Source of the DNA: Dreissena polymorpha
Taxonomy: Eukaryota; Mollusca; Bivalvia; Myida; Dreissenidae
Length of the DNA: 64,000 nt
Direction of reading: 5' to 3'
Assembly (NCBI RefSeq): GCF_020536995.1
Contig: NC_068358.1
Span: forward strand, 43,261,585-43,325,584
This document shows, piece by piece, positions 24,387 to 35,663 of this stretch. Made by a program: the position numbers and the translations under genes. The stretch's first letter is position 1. Each line of letters begins with the position of its first letter. Under the pieces are notes generated by a model. It had not been told where the DNA came from, did no database searches, and saw only the letters and a list, made by a program, of their open reading frames with translations.

Positions 24387-24960
24387 TATTATTTGCAGAT
24401 GATATGGTGATTTTATGCAAAATGCCCAAAGACTTTCAAACCCCACGTTTCGCAATAAATAATTTTATTTGTGTTTGTAAGTCAGTAGTTCGAAAACTAG
24501 CTAGAATTATGGTTTCAGAAAACGTTGTGCACTACGTGAGGAGGGAAGAGGACAACGAGGACGAGCGAACGTCGTTACTCGTATGAAAATGAACCAATGC
24601 AAATTGTTGATCAATTTAATAATCTAGGTTGTGTTTTTTCATATACTAGGAATTTTGCTAAAAATAATGAGGTCACAAATTGGTAAATCTTTAAACGCTT
24701 TAATTATTGTGTTAATATAATTTCAAAAATATCCTTTCAGCCCAAAGACGTATTGTGAATTTTTCGATGCTTTTCTAGGTTCAACACTTAATTATGCGTC
24801 CAAAGTTTTGGCTTTTACCAAGTCAATAGATATTGAATGTGTGCATTTAAATTTTTGCAAATCTATATTAAATGTAGGGAAATCAACTTCATCTGTAGGA
24901 GTTTACGGCGACATTTATTCGTCGATCTAGCTATTCATTGATCTCGAATAAAACGTATGT
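24387..24960 (+). mobile_element. LINE reverse-transcriptase fragment, 3' part
   Basis: The frame opens with LLFADDMVIL, the YADD-box of a reverse transcriptase. Later frames give pieces such as PKTYCEFFDAFLGSTLNYASKV and IECVHLNFCKSILNVGKSTSS, the usual C-terminal region of this non-LTR group. It continues the fragment ending near 20617 and is degenerate. Confidence 0.75.
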
Positions 24961-25091
24961 CTTGTACTTCAAATAAATACTACAACATACATTACATTTA
25001 AATTAATTTGTTTAATTATAATACTTTTTCAAAGTGTTTGTATGCGTGACTATTCTACACAAGCGAAATATCTTTTTCTGTTGGACCATCT

Positions 25092-25639
25092 TCAATTAAA
25101 ACATGCTAGTAACGTTATTAAAATGGTTGCAAAGGAAACTGTCACATGACCAGTAGTGTTGCAGTAGTCAGTGTCACAGTAGCAGGTTGTACGGCTGTTG
25201 ATAGTCTCGCAGTAGTCCACCAGGGCATTTAACGAAGAACACTCCCTCGTGATCACTAAAACATGTGAGATATTCATATTCATGACATCCATAATTTTTC
25301 ACGCAAAATCAAATATTGTTAGCACATTATGTTCTTTATTTCTTATTAGATTATAAAAAACAATGACCTATACAAACTAATTTGTTTGTAGAGGTGCCTG
25401 TAAAGAACCGTTCCACATACATTTAAGTATTATATTAAATACTCCTATCGTGCGTTTAAATAAATGTAGGAATTAAATTTTTCAACAATGAACCTCATAG
25501 CAATTATCATATATTATACCAAAGAAAGTAGTAGTGATGGTGTTGGTTTTGGGTGGTTGTAATGGTGGTGACGGTGGTGGTTGAGGTGATCACGATGGTG
25601 GTGGTGACGGTTGTGGTGGAGGTGACGGTGGTGGTTGTG

Positions 25640-25733
<94 letters not shown>

Positions 25734-28385
25734 CAGTAGTAGTAGCAGTAGTAGTAGTAGAAGTAGTAGTAGTAGTAGTAGTATAGTGATGCTTCATTGG
25801 CTGGATTTGATGATTTTTAGTATTATTGACATTGCGAACACGTTTTCTTGTCCCCAATTAAAAATAATCGTACATTCCCTGGTGAAAATGCTTAACTCAT
25901 ATGTGTCCATTAATATGTTATTAAATTTATGTTTCGTTGTGTGTTTTAGCTCACCTGAGCACAACGTGCTCATGTTGAGCTTTTGTGATCGCTTTTTGTC
26001 CGTCGTGCGTCGTGAGCCGTCAACATTTGCCTTGTTAACTCTCTAGAGGCCACATTTATTGTCCAATCTTCATGAAATTTGGTCAGAAGATTTGTCTCAA
26101 TGATATCATGGATGAGTTCGAAAATGATGCCGGTTGGTTGAAAAAAAGGCATTTTTCCTTATATGGCTATAGTAAAACCTTGTTAACACTCTAGAGGCCA
26201 CATTTATTTTCCGATCTTCAAGAAACTTGCTCAGAAGATTTCTCCCAATGATATCTTGGATGAGATCAAACATGGTAACCTTTGCTTGAAACACATGGCT
26301 GACAAGGGGCGGGGCATTTTTTCTTATATGGCTATATATGGCTATAGTAAAATCTTGTTAACACTCTAGAGGCCACATTTATTGTCCAATCTTCATGAAA
26401 CTTGGTTACAAGATTCATCCCAATAATATTTTGGAAGAGTTCGAAAATGATGCCAATTGGTTGAAAAACATGGCCGCCAAGGGGCGGGGCATTTTTCCTA
26501 ATATGGCTTTTGTAAAACCTTGTTAACACTCTAGAGGCCACATTTATTTTCCGATCTTCATGAAACTTGGTCAGAAGATCTGTCCCAATGATATCTTGGA
26601 TGACTATGAAAATCGTAACCTTTGCTTTAAAAACATGGCTGCCAAGAGGCGGGGCACTTTTCCTTATATGGCTAAAGTAAAATCTTGTTAACTCTCTAGA
26701 GGCCACATTTATTTCCAATCTTCATGAAATGTGGTCAGAAGATTTGTCTTATTGATATATTGGATGAGTTCGAAAATGGTTACGTTTGCTTGAAAAACAT
26801 GGCTGCCAAGGGGCGGGGCATTTTTCCTTATCAGGCTATATATGTCAATAGTAAAATCTTTTAAACACTCTAAAGGCCACATTTATAGTTCGATCTTCAT
26901 GAAACTCGGTCAGAAGATTCATCCCAATAATATCTTTGAAGAGTTTAAAAATAATGCCGGTTGGTTGAAAAGCATGGCCACCACGGGGGCGGGGCATTTT
27001 TCCTTATATGGCTATAGTTAAACATTGTTAACACTCTAGAGGTCACATTTATTTTCCGATCATCATGAAACTTGGTCAAAAGATTTGTCCCCATGATATC
27101 TTGGATGAGTTCGAAGATGGTTTTGGTAACTTTAAAACATGGCCACCAGGGGCGGGGCATTTTTTCTTATATGGCTTTATTGAAACCTTGTTAACACTCT
27201 AGAGGCCACATTTATTGTCCAATCTTCACGAAATTTTGTGAGAAGATTGGTCTCAATAATATCTTGGATGAGTTAGAAAATAATTATGTTTGATTGAAAA
27301 ACATGGCTTCCACGGGGCGGGGCATTTTTCCTATTACGGCTTTAGTAAAATCTTGTTAACACTCTAGAGGCCACATTTACTGTCAGATCTTCATGAAACT
27401 TATTCAGAAGATTAATCCCGATAGTATCTTGGAAGTGTTCAAAAATGATGCTGGTTGGTTGAAAAACATGGCTGCCAGGGGCAGTTAAATCAGTAAATCT
27501 TGGAAGTGTTCAAATATGATGCCGGTTGGTTGAAAAACATGGCTGCAAGGGGCGGGGCATTTTTCCTTATATGGCTATGGTAAAACCTTGTTAACACTCT
27601 AGAGGCCACATTTATTTTCCGATCTTCATGAAACTTGGTCAGAAGATTTGTCCCAATAATATCTTGTTATCTCAGGTGAGCAACTTTGGGCCTATCAGGC
27701 CCTCTTGTTATGTTTAGACAAACGAAGTAGCAGAGGAGACAGTGTAAGTAACAGTGGCATGAGCCGAAGCTTAAGCAGAGGTAGTAGACGCAGTAGTTGC
27801 GGTGGCGATAGGGATGCTGTTGTTGGTGGAGGTGTTTTTAGTGATGGTGGTAGTAAAAGAAGTGTAAGTGGTATAGTTGCAGTTGTATTCACCGGTGTTT
27901 TTTGTCTTTGCTATTTTAGCTTAACATGTTTAATTCTTACAAATCTGATTTACCACTATTAAGTTCAGTCTTCTTGCATGATACACAGCTTGTCCCTGTA
28001 TTCAATCCAACGTTCAACGCGCATGCGTCATTAGCCGCACTTCCGGAACACACGTAACACGTTAGGGCCCAAGCATTCATGGCGAACGCTAAATAAAAAA
28101 GCAAACATACTTAATACACCACATCTTCAATTCCATATAACGATGTTGACATCTTCGTTAAACGTGTAGTGAAAAACATATATACATATTAAATAGTATG
28201 TTTTCTCACAGTAAAGCATAAATACTATTATTATTTTCCTTTAATGTGCATAAATCTTTAAAGCAATATATGTAAATGCCAAGCTATCGGTCTTAAGCAA
28301 AAAATGTGTTAATATCACTTTTTCTAATAAACTTACCGTTAGACAAAAACACAACAACAGCACCGTACCACAAATGATTTCTCAT
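25092..28385 (-). CDS. Ly6/uPAR three-finger GPI-anchored protein, Ly6-B (3 exons)
   Basis: On the minus strand the coding exons are 28385-28337, 28088-27954 and 25255-25092, all joined in phase 1 (G|gtaagt, atttag|CG, G|gtaaat, ttttag|TG). They total 348 nt, or 115 residues. Residues 1-16 (MRNHLWYGAVVVFLSN) form a signal peptide. Cysteines at 27, 30, 39, 51, 54, 67, 77, 86, 88 and 93 match Ly6-A and Ly6-C, ending CYCDTDYCN. The hydrophobic tail (VSFATILITLLACFN) predicts GPI anchoring at the cell surface. ATTAAA (minus strand, 25011-25016) may be the polyA signal. Intron 2 (2.7 kb) contains a Helentron-like element and an (AGT)n run. It lies head to head with Ly6-C, with 425 bp between start codons. 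Ligand and tissue are unknown. Confidence 0.85.
25640..25785. repeat. (AGT)n trinucleotide repeat
   Basis: About 45 AGT triplets, with a few GTA/GCA interruptions, are preceded by a less regular ggtggt/gacggtggt stretch from 25545. It lies in intron 2 of Ly6-B. The long single-residue ORFs on both strands come from the repeat and are not genes. Confidence 0.97.
25946..27710 (+). mobile_element. Helentron/HINE-like element H6
   Basis: The left end is AGCTCACCTGAGC with a hairpin closing at TTGAGCT, then a gtccgtcgtgcgtcgtg short repeat. The body is about ten units near 165 bp with ttgttaacactctagaggcc, cttcatgaaacttggtcag, tcttggatgagttcgaaaatg and ggggcggggcatttttcc. The right end is CTCAGGTGAGC, inverse of the left GCTCACCTGAG, then hairpin GGGCCTatcAGGCCC and TCTTGTT. 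It sits in intron 2 of Ly6-B, antisense to it. The minus-strand ORFs are repeat translations. Confidence 0.78.
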
Positions 28386-28810
28386 TTTTGTTAAATAGTA
28401 TAAATAATATAACAAATTAAGATCTTAACTGACACTCGTGCTTGTGAATTATTGAACGGTAATTTTTAAGTGACCCATTACGATATTATTCAATAGCAAA
28501 CATGTCAATAATTTCTATTAATATATAACCATGAATTGACATATGATACATTCTTTGTCTTAAGGCACTATCATGTCGCAGAGAATGAAATACAATCGTA
28601 TTTTAGTGAACAGTGATACAAGGATCTATGCTGAAAGCTAAACCGCATAACTATACACGAGCATTTTGTAATATAATTTCTTATTGCGATAAACTGGTAA
28701 ATACACACGTCTTTATAAACTAATAGCGCTAATAAACGTTTCTTCGGTACAAGCAATTAACTGGTTAAGGAATTTTATATTTACATGAAATTGACAACTC
28801 TTTAAACGAT
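28386..28810. promoter_or_regulatory. Shared upstream region of divergent Ly6-B and Ly6-C
   Basis: The 425 bp between the two start codons must hold both promoters and 5' UTRs unless untranslated exons exist. I see no strong TATA box for Ly6-C and an AT-rich tatatta stretch for Ly6-B (28520-28530). No repeat element has landed here, unlike the introns on both sides. Confidence 0.5.
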
Positions 28811-31460
28811 ATGGTTGTTCTTTTGCTAAAGTCTATCAAAATATGGATGGCTTTTATAATGTTTTCATTCGGTAAGTGGAAGACACGTGTTTGTTTTAAG
28901 ATTTCATAGATTTTTTTTATAAACAATCGATCAGAAAAAAAGTGTATATAATAGATTTGTGAATTGTATATTATATAAAGAATTGTTGTATTTCTATATA
29001 TATCTATAAGTCACGTAAGACTTTTGAAATGTGAAACATTTATGTAATTCCCAAATACATGCGTTATAGAATATGTTTTAACATTGAAAATGACATGTGT
29101 AGTTGAACATATATTATTATGTTAAAGTGCCCATGAGCCAAGCACTGTACTGCCACTATTGTTCGGACGCACCGTCTTCGGACAAGTGTGATACTACCAG
29201 CACGACTTCGCCTGCTTGTCGATCATGCTTCAAACAGAACGATGGCGGAGGTATTTAGGATGTGTTAACGGGATCTGTAGAACTAAGCAGACTGAACTGC
29301 TATTAAAGGGATCTTTTCACGCTTTGGTAAATTGACAAAATTGAAAAAAGTTGTTTCAGATTCGCAAATTTTCGTTTTAGTTATGATATTTGTGAGGAAA
29401 CAGTAATACTGAACATTTACCATGGTCTAATATAGCCATTATATGCATCTTTTGACGATTTTAAAACCTAAAAATTATAAAGCGTTGCAACGCGAAACGA
29501 TTGAATAATTTGGAGAGTTCTGTTTTTGTCGTTAAATTTTGTGAAACTACGAAGATTGCTTATATAAGGTATAAAATACTTCAAGTATATGTACTCGGCG
29601 GAATAGCTCAGTAGGCTAAAGCGTTTTTACTTCAGGACTCTGGCAGGACTCCAGGGGTCACTGGTCCGGGCAATGTTCTTTTCCTTTTTTTAATTTTATT
29701 CTTGATTTTTTACTGGAGCTTTTACGATCCAATGTTTACATTTATCGATATAAAGCATTTAATGAGTAAGTTAAAAAATGCCAAAATCTGTGAAAAGGCC
29801 CCTTTAAAACATTGTGTAATCTATACAACCCTTATTTGGTTGTATATGAACGAATAATTGTGGTTATGTTCACAGGTGGTTAGCGTGTAGCTATGATATT
29901 AATTAGTGAAAACATCATTTTGAATGATAAATTATCAAACTATAACGAAAAATCAACTTTTCTAAAAAAAAAATAATTGCACTATCAAATATATATATAA
30001 CAAGGTATTCAACTCGAAATCATCCGAAAACGGGGTGCATCGGTTTGAACAGCCATTTCTTCATCAATTTTGCAGCGATTTTCATGAACCCGGTCTTATT
30101 CAACGCAGAAATGAATTTCCTTTCTGGAAATGTATATATTTTGTTATATTTGTACACATTCTGAGTCAAATTTTAAGAAATAACGCGATACACAATTCGT
30201 TTGACCCAGTTAACATCGATCAGACCGTATTTATGAATGAAATCTCCAGTTGTAAAGACACACCTTAACATCGGACCAATGAAATCACTCGTGTGTTTAA
30301 AATGTCAGTAGTTGAAATGTATGTGAACAAAGGTTTCAAAATGCGCTGGACAGTTAGTTTTGATGCATAATGCAACGGCAAGCACGTTAAGAATGTTTTT
30401 TCATACGTTTTATTGAATTAAGGTATCGAGGTCCGTGAACTTTGCAGGGAAAATGCCCTTTACTCCGTGAAGATTTCAGTCATGAATACGGTCTGATCGA
30501 TGTTAACTGGGTCAAGCGAATTGTGTATCGCGTTATTTCTTAAATTTTGACCCAGCACTGTGTAGAAATATAACAAGATATATACATTTCCAGAAAGGAA
30601 ATTCATTTCTGCGTTGAATAAGACCGGGTTCATGAAAATCGCTGCAAAATTGATGAAGTAATGGCTGTTCAAACCGATGCACCCCGTTTTAGGATGATTT
30701 CGAGTTAGATACCTTGTTATATATATATATTTGATAGTGATTTTTTTTTCAGAAAAGTTGATTTTTCGTTATAATATGATAATTTATCATTCAAAATGAT
30801 GTTTTCACTAATTAATATATTTGCCACACGATAACCACCCGTGGAGATGTTTAGTAATGCGTACGAATATATTTGAAAATTACATCAGCAGGACACAACC
30901 GCATTAAATCAAACATAAAACTTAAGTTTTTTTACTTAAATAGATTCATCAATTGTGTTACAGATCTAGCTTAGCGTAGTTGATCATTTAACTTCGAAAA
31001 AAATGATACAATACATTTAAATAAAAAGTTACACCTAATGTATTTGGAATCTACCAATATCTGCAACTGTTGGTTTTTTATCGATTGTGTAAGAAAATTA
31101 TACTTCTACACATTGTGATCCTTCAAAAGTTATTGACAAGGACAAAGTGATATCTACTAATGTATAAATACCTCAACACGCATAAACAGATGAAAGTATA
31201 CGCTCCTCGCGTAATTTTCAGTTAGCAACATTTAATACATTTTATAGTATTGACTCGTATTACGTTCTGGTTCATTTTCAGTACTTTCTCGAGGGTGCAC
31301 CTATACCAACTATGGCTCAGACACGTGCACCACTTCCGGTGATACAACAACTTGCTACTGTCAAACAAACTACTGCAACGGAGCGGATGACGTCACATAC
31401 GCAATGACACCTCAAATATGTTTCGCGGCTTTACTTTTATATCATTTGGCACAATTATAA
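28811..31460 (+). CDS. Ly6/uPAR three-finger GPI-anchored protein, Ly6-C (3 exons)
   Basis: Coding exons are 28811-28871, 29128-29250 and 31282-31460, joined in phase 1 (G|gtaagt, ttaaag|TG, G|gtattt, tttcag|TA). They total 363 nt, or 120 residues. Residues 1-20 form a signal peptide (MVVLLLKSIKIWMAFIMFSF). Cysteines at 29, 32, 41, 51, 54, 67, 77, 86, 88 and 93 follow the Ly6/uPAR pattern, ending CYCQTNYCN. The tail ICFAALLLYHLAQL is hydrophobic, as expected for a GPI signal. A start at the internal Met 13 is possible but leaves a very short signal. ATTAAA at 31500 is a likely polyA signal. Intron 2 carries a tRNA-derived TTAA element and a 975-bp foldback. Its partners and role are not known from sequence. 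Confidence 0.85.
29305..29807 (+). mobile_element. TTAA-flanked element with tRNA-derived core (copy 1)
   Basis: The termini are inverse (AAAGGGATCTTTTCACG left; TGTGAAAAGGCCCCTTT right) and both are flanked by TTAA. Near 29600 the element contains ggcggaatagctcagtaggc, a good tRNA-type A box, followed by a weaker B-box region (ggggtcactggtccgg). About 500 bp, no ORF. A second copy lies reversed at 34424-34922. TTAA targets are used by piggyBac and Kolobok transposons. It lies in intron 2 of Ly6-C. Confidence 0.65.
29870..30845. mobile_element. 975-bp foldback element with 375-bp inverted arms
   Basis: Sequence 29870-30247 is repeated in reverse complement at 30468-30845, with landmarks ggtggttagcgtgt, aaaacatcattttgaatgat, ggggtgcatcggtttgaac and cagaaatgaatttcctttc. 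A unique centre of about 220 bp separates the arms. I find no clear target duplication. The two ORFs that look alike in opposite arms are mirror images of the repeat. It lies in intron 2 of Ly6-C. Confidence 0.8.
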
Positions 31461-31778
31461 ATTCATGCTACTTGTGCGTTGTGTTGCTTCACACTGGACA
31501 TTAAAGTAGATGAAATAAGGTTAAACGTTGCTAGATTAAGTGTTCCAATCTAGCCGCGGACTTGATTAATGTTCCAATAAAAAGGTGATGCTAAATGAAC
31601 AATTTGCTAAAAAGGTAAAATTCAAATAGATGAAGATGATAAGGATTGAAATACGAATATTGTAGCTGAACACAATTGGCAGCAGTTAATTAAATCCCCT
31701 AAAAGTTAAGATAATAAAAGAGTTATTCCCATCCTTAAGTAATTAAATGTTAAGTTGTCAACTTCCCCCAAATGTTAA

Positions 31779-32571
31779 GGTGGGTTCCCACTGCCGATCC
31801 GATCAACTCGATCATCCCGATCACCAAAATTTCCCGACCAAATCCGACCAAGCTCGACTAAAAAGGGTATACACGACTTCTTCTCGAACTTTTTTCGATA
31901 ACACACGACCCCCACACGACTCATTCACGACGTCCACTCAACCATCCTTCCGATTTCCGCTCGATCATCTCGACCTATACGCGAGCCCTATACGATCTCA
32001 GCTCGACCAAGTGGACCTCAGCTCGATCGCCACCAGATCTTCACACGACCAGATCGTAATGGTCGTACTACAGTCTTACAAAGCGATCTAAAATAACTCG
32101 GGTAGAGGTCGAGCGGATCGGGTACAGAGCTCGTGTATGGTCGAATAGCAATCGGGAAGTGATCGTGAACGGTCGAGTAGCCGTCGGGTAGCAGTCTAGT
32201 AAATCTGTACATCAAATCGAATAGAGGTCGAGTGGATCGTGTTGCGATCTAAAATAACTCGGGTAGAAGTTGAGCGGATCGGGTACAGATCGTGTAAAAG
32301 ATGTCAATCCGATCGCCACATGATTGCTTTACGTTCAACTCGATCTTCTACTCGACTAATACACGACCACTTCCAGAGCGCTTCTCGATCCATTTCCTAC
32401 TCGACCGCTACTCGATATTTTTTGACATGTCAAAAAATATCGGGTAGGAAGCCAAACCAATGCCGACCTACCCGACCACCCCCGACCACTCATGCCGACC
32501 GAACCAGACCAGTACCCGACCGCTTGGTCGGGCTTGATCGAGTTGATCTGATCGCCAGTGGGAATCCAGCT
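31779..32571. mobile_element. 793-bp TTAA-flanked TIR element, TCGA/GATC-rich
   Basis: TTAA stands at 31775-31778 and 32572-32575. The ends are GGTGGGTTCCCACTG and the inverse CAGTGGGAATCCAGC, followed inward by gatc.gatcaactcgatca on both sides. The interior is packed with CGACC, TCGAG, GATCG and their complements, and is far richer in CpG than its surroundings. The ORFs are products of this low-complexity composition. A Kolobok- or piggyBac-type MITE is likely. Confidence 0.65.
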
Positions 32572-32575
32572 TTAA

Positions 32576-33424
32576 GGCAGCATGTATACGCAGAGACCGC
32601 CTATAAACGAAATGCGTTCTAAGCTGAATCGTCCTTATCTTACCTATTATGTTTAATTTTTCATACACGAGCCGATATTTTTTTTTCTTTTTTAACAGAA
32701 GTGTTAATTCAAATTGAATAAAACATACATTTGAATGATTTTACCAGATTTTCTTATGGATATATTTCAATTACCTCTATAAGATTGTAGATAACTATGA
32801 CAACTGTATTACTCCTCTTGTAGTACAAACGCCAAGCCTTTGAATTGCTAATGTCTCAATGCGTTGAATGATGGAATAATTACCACTGTAACATTTTAGA
32901 AGCAAAACGTACACCATTACATGTCAATTGCACAGCACGGAAAACATATTTTGTGATGTTAGATATTTTAGTTGGTTTCATGTGGACATCTGAAAAATAG
33001 TAAACAGTAAAACCACCAGTATCGGGCAACAGTAGTCTCATGCGACAAAGCATGTCTCAGTTGGGAACAATACCGACGAGTTATCTACCGCCGAATGGCA
33101 CATTCGTAAATAGTACTCACAGAAAAGTATTAATTAAATGGAATACATGTACAAATGTACATATGAACTGATATTCAAGGAAACGTGGTATTTGCCATTG
33201 TAAACATTTTGTGATAATTGAACAATTGTCAATTAGTGATTAATAATTAAGAACGGTTATATTAATATTGACACATTTGTACATCAATGCCTACGAAAAA
33301 AGTATTTTGTTAATACAAATCATTAAATAGGAAACTATCGCAAGCTCCCAACTGTCAACATACATGTCTTTGCATCGGTAGTTATTCAATGTACCGGCAA
33401 TATTCTCGACTTATATGTACATGT
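32576..33424. other. Intergenic stretch, nothing recognised
   Basis: AT-rich sequence without a credible ORF, RNA gene or clear repeat. Confidence 0.4.
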
Positions 33425-35663
33425 TTTAAACTGTAAATCAAAGCGCTGAATGCACTGAAGTTGTTCGCTATCGAATAATTTAAGACGCAACTCATTTGTA
33501 AAAAAATAATCGCAAGTTTGAAATGAACTTACGCCATTCAAATTTATAAAAAGTGTGTCACGGGTCGAGATTTGTGTGCACTTTTTATCATCCTATTTAT
33601 TTTATAGAGATAACTTAGACAAAATAACAACATGACCCTTTTTTGACGCTCTGAAAGCATAAAAAGTATGATGTAAATGGTAATGAGAACTGAATATAAA
33701 CACAATTTGCAATCACCATCATATTAAATGAATGTTGTTGGAATATCGAATACCTATCTCACTAAGAATATAATTTCATGATGAAAATTCCCCGTACAAT
33801 ACTTTTGATTTTGACACCATATACAAATTCAAAATATACAATCAGATTATTGATGAAAATAAATATATAATAAATCTGCGAGCAATACTATTTACTCACG
33901 AATTAGGTAGTCATAAAGACAGCCCTGTTTACCCGTACTGTGTTGTTTATGCATTACTTGTTACCCTATCAGTTCACACGATGTCAACAACTCTGACCTA
34001 AACATAAGTATAGAGCACTAAGGCGCTTTTTTGGCGTAGCTGTTTTAACCAGCTTTTCTCCTTAAATGACTTTTACAAAACGCCAACAGAAACGCATGAA
34101 TATTTTCGAATATTTTATAGGCTGATTCGAGATAAAACCTCTGACCTTTGGCTACATCACTGTGTCTGTGCTCAGCGCAAAGGATGTAGCACTGTTCAGC
34201 GTAAGGAATTCCGGACTACTCTGTATGTTCAAACGACACAAATTGTGGCCCAGTTACAATTACGCGTTTGAATCCATCACGCAGAATTTCAGGGTCAGTA
34301 CTCGTTCACTCAATCGTCCGGGTAATATTATAATTGACTATCGATAAACACAATTTAGCTTTCAAGATGAGAAACCAAACATTACCGAAATAATATAGTG
34401 TCACGATAAGAGGACAATCGTTTAAAGGGGCCTTTTCACAGATTTTGGCATGTTTTGAAGTTTGTCATTAAATGCTTTATATTAAATAATTGATAATATT
34501 AAATTTTAAAAGCTCCAGTAAAAAATCAAATATAAAATTAAAAAAAAAAGTAGCCCGCAGCAGGGTTCGAACCAGTGACCCTCGGAAACCTGAAGTAAAA
34601 ACGCATTAACCAACTGTGCTATCCTGCCAAGGCATACATACGACGCGTATTTTATACCTTATATAAGCAATCTTCGTAGTTTCACAAATTTAAACGACAA
34701 CAACAGAACTCTCTAAATTATTCAATCGTTTCGCGTTGCAACGCTTTATAATTTTTAGGTTTTTAAATCGTCAAAAGATGCATATAATGGCTATATTAGA
34801 CCATGGCAAATGTTCAGTATACTGTTTCCTCACAAATATCATAACTAAACCGAAAATTTGCGAATCAGAAACAACTTTTTTCAATTTTGTCAATTTACCA
34901 AACCGTGAAAAGATCCCTTTAATTATCCAACCACACATGTTTGCCGTACTCAGTCAGCACGTCTGGAAATCGTTCCTGAACGCCTGGATAGGCTGCCCTT
35001 ATTTACAAGTTTGCTAAATGAATTCAATTTTGTATCGAAAAAATTGTGCTAAAATTTGCCATTTACAATTCGCAATGAGATTTTTAATAACCCTCGTCAC
35101 GCGAAAATGGGTCGTATTCCATATGCGCCCATCAAATATATAGCCCACTCAGCCTGCGCATCTCTCAGTCTGGTCAGGAGATACATAGTGAGACCATAAC
35201 ACATTGAGTGATTATATAGCGAAAAGCATCGCCTCTGACCAGACTGCGCAAATGCACATGTTGGGCTTAAGATAAGCTGGCCGAAATGCATAAAACCCAT
35301 TTTCGCATGACTGCGGGTATGAAAGTGTGATTTAAATGTGTCGAAAAAAAACTGCATTGTAAATCTAAATATTAACATACGATATATTTCGATGGTGAAG
35401 AAATATACATGTACTCAAAATAAAGCATGTGAGGACACATATGATGTGCACTCCCGTAGTTTAATTTTTATCTAGTTACACTTATGTGTGGTTGACAATG
35501 ATAACACACATTTCATGCGGTGAATATGCGACATACAAGTGAAAAAAAACAACACAATAGTTAAACTTTTGTTTTCAATTTAATTATTAAGAAACGTAAA
35601 TTGCAAACTTTATTTCAAAGTCAGCATTTACCCCGACTTCCTTTTTAAAAGATATTTCTTGTT
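33425..35663 (-). mobile_element. Unclassified interspersed repeat, copy B of an inverted pair
   Basis: Reverse-complement homologue of 21020-24386. It lacks the Harbinger-like insertion of copy A but has its own insertion at 34424-34922. Without that, it is about 1.7 kb. Comparing the two copies gives the empty target site for each insertion. Confidence 0.6.
34424..34922 (-). mobile_element. TTAA-flanked element with tRNA-derived core (copy 2)
   Basis: Reverse orientation relative to copy 1 at 29305. The core carries a canonical B box (ggttcgaacc near 34570), so the two copies complement each other in showing a tRNA origin. The ends read AAAGGGGCCTTTTCAC and GTGAAAAGATCCCTTT, with TTAA on each side. 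The empty site in copy A reads ggataattgaacg (near 21810). Confidence 0.7.

Noticed and set aside
25507-25857. Long Thr-rich and Val-rich ORFs on both strands
   Set aside because: They are translations of the (AGT)n and ggtggt repeat in Ly6-B intron 2.
26332-26718. Minus-strand ORF of 128 codons
   Set aside because: Repeat translation of the H6 units, with the same phrase recurring every unit.
27705-27962. Ser/Arg-rich ORF resembling an SR protein
   Set aside because: It lies in low-complexity AGT/GGT-type sequence beside Ly6-B exon 2 and overlaps that exon on the other strand.
31747-32622. Basic, Asp/Arg/Ser-rich ORFs on both strands
   Set aside because: They come from the TCGA/GATC-rich low-complexity interior of a TIR element.
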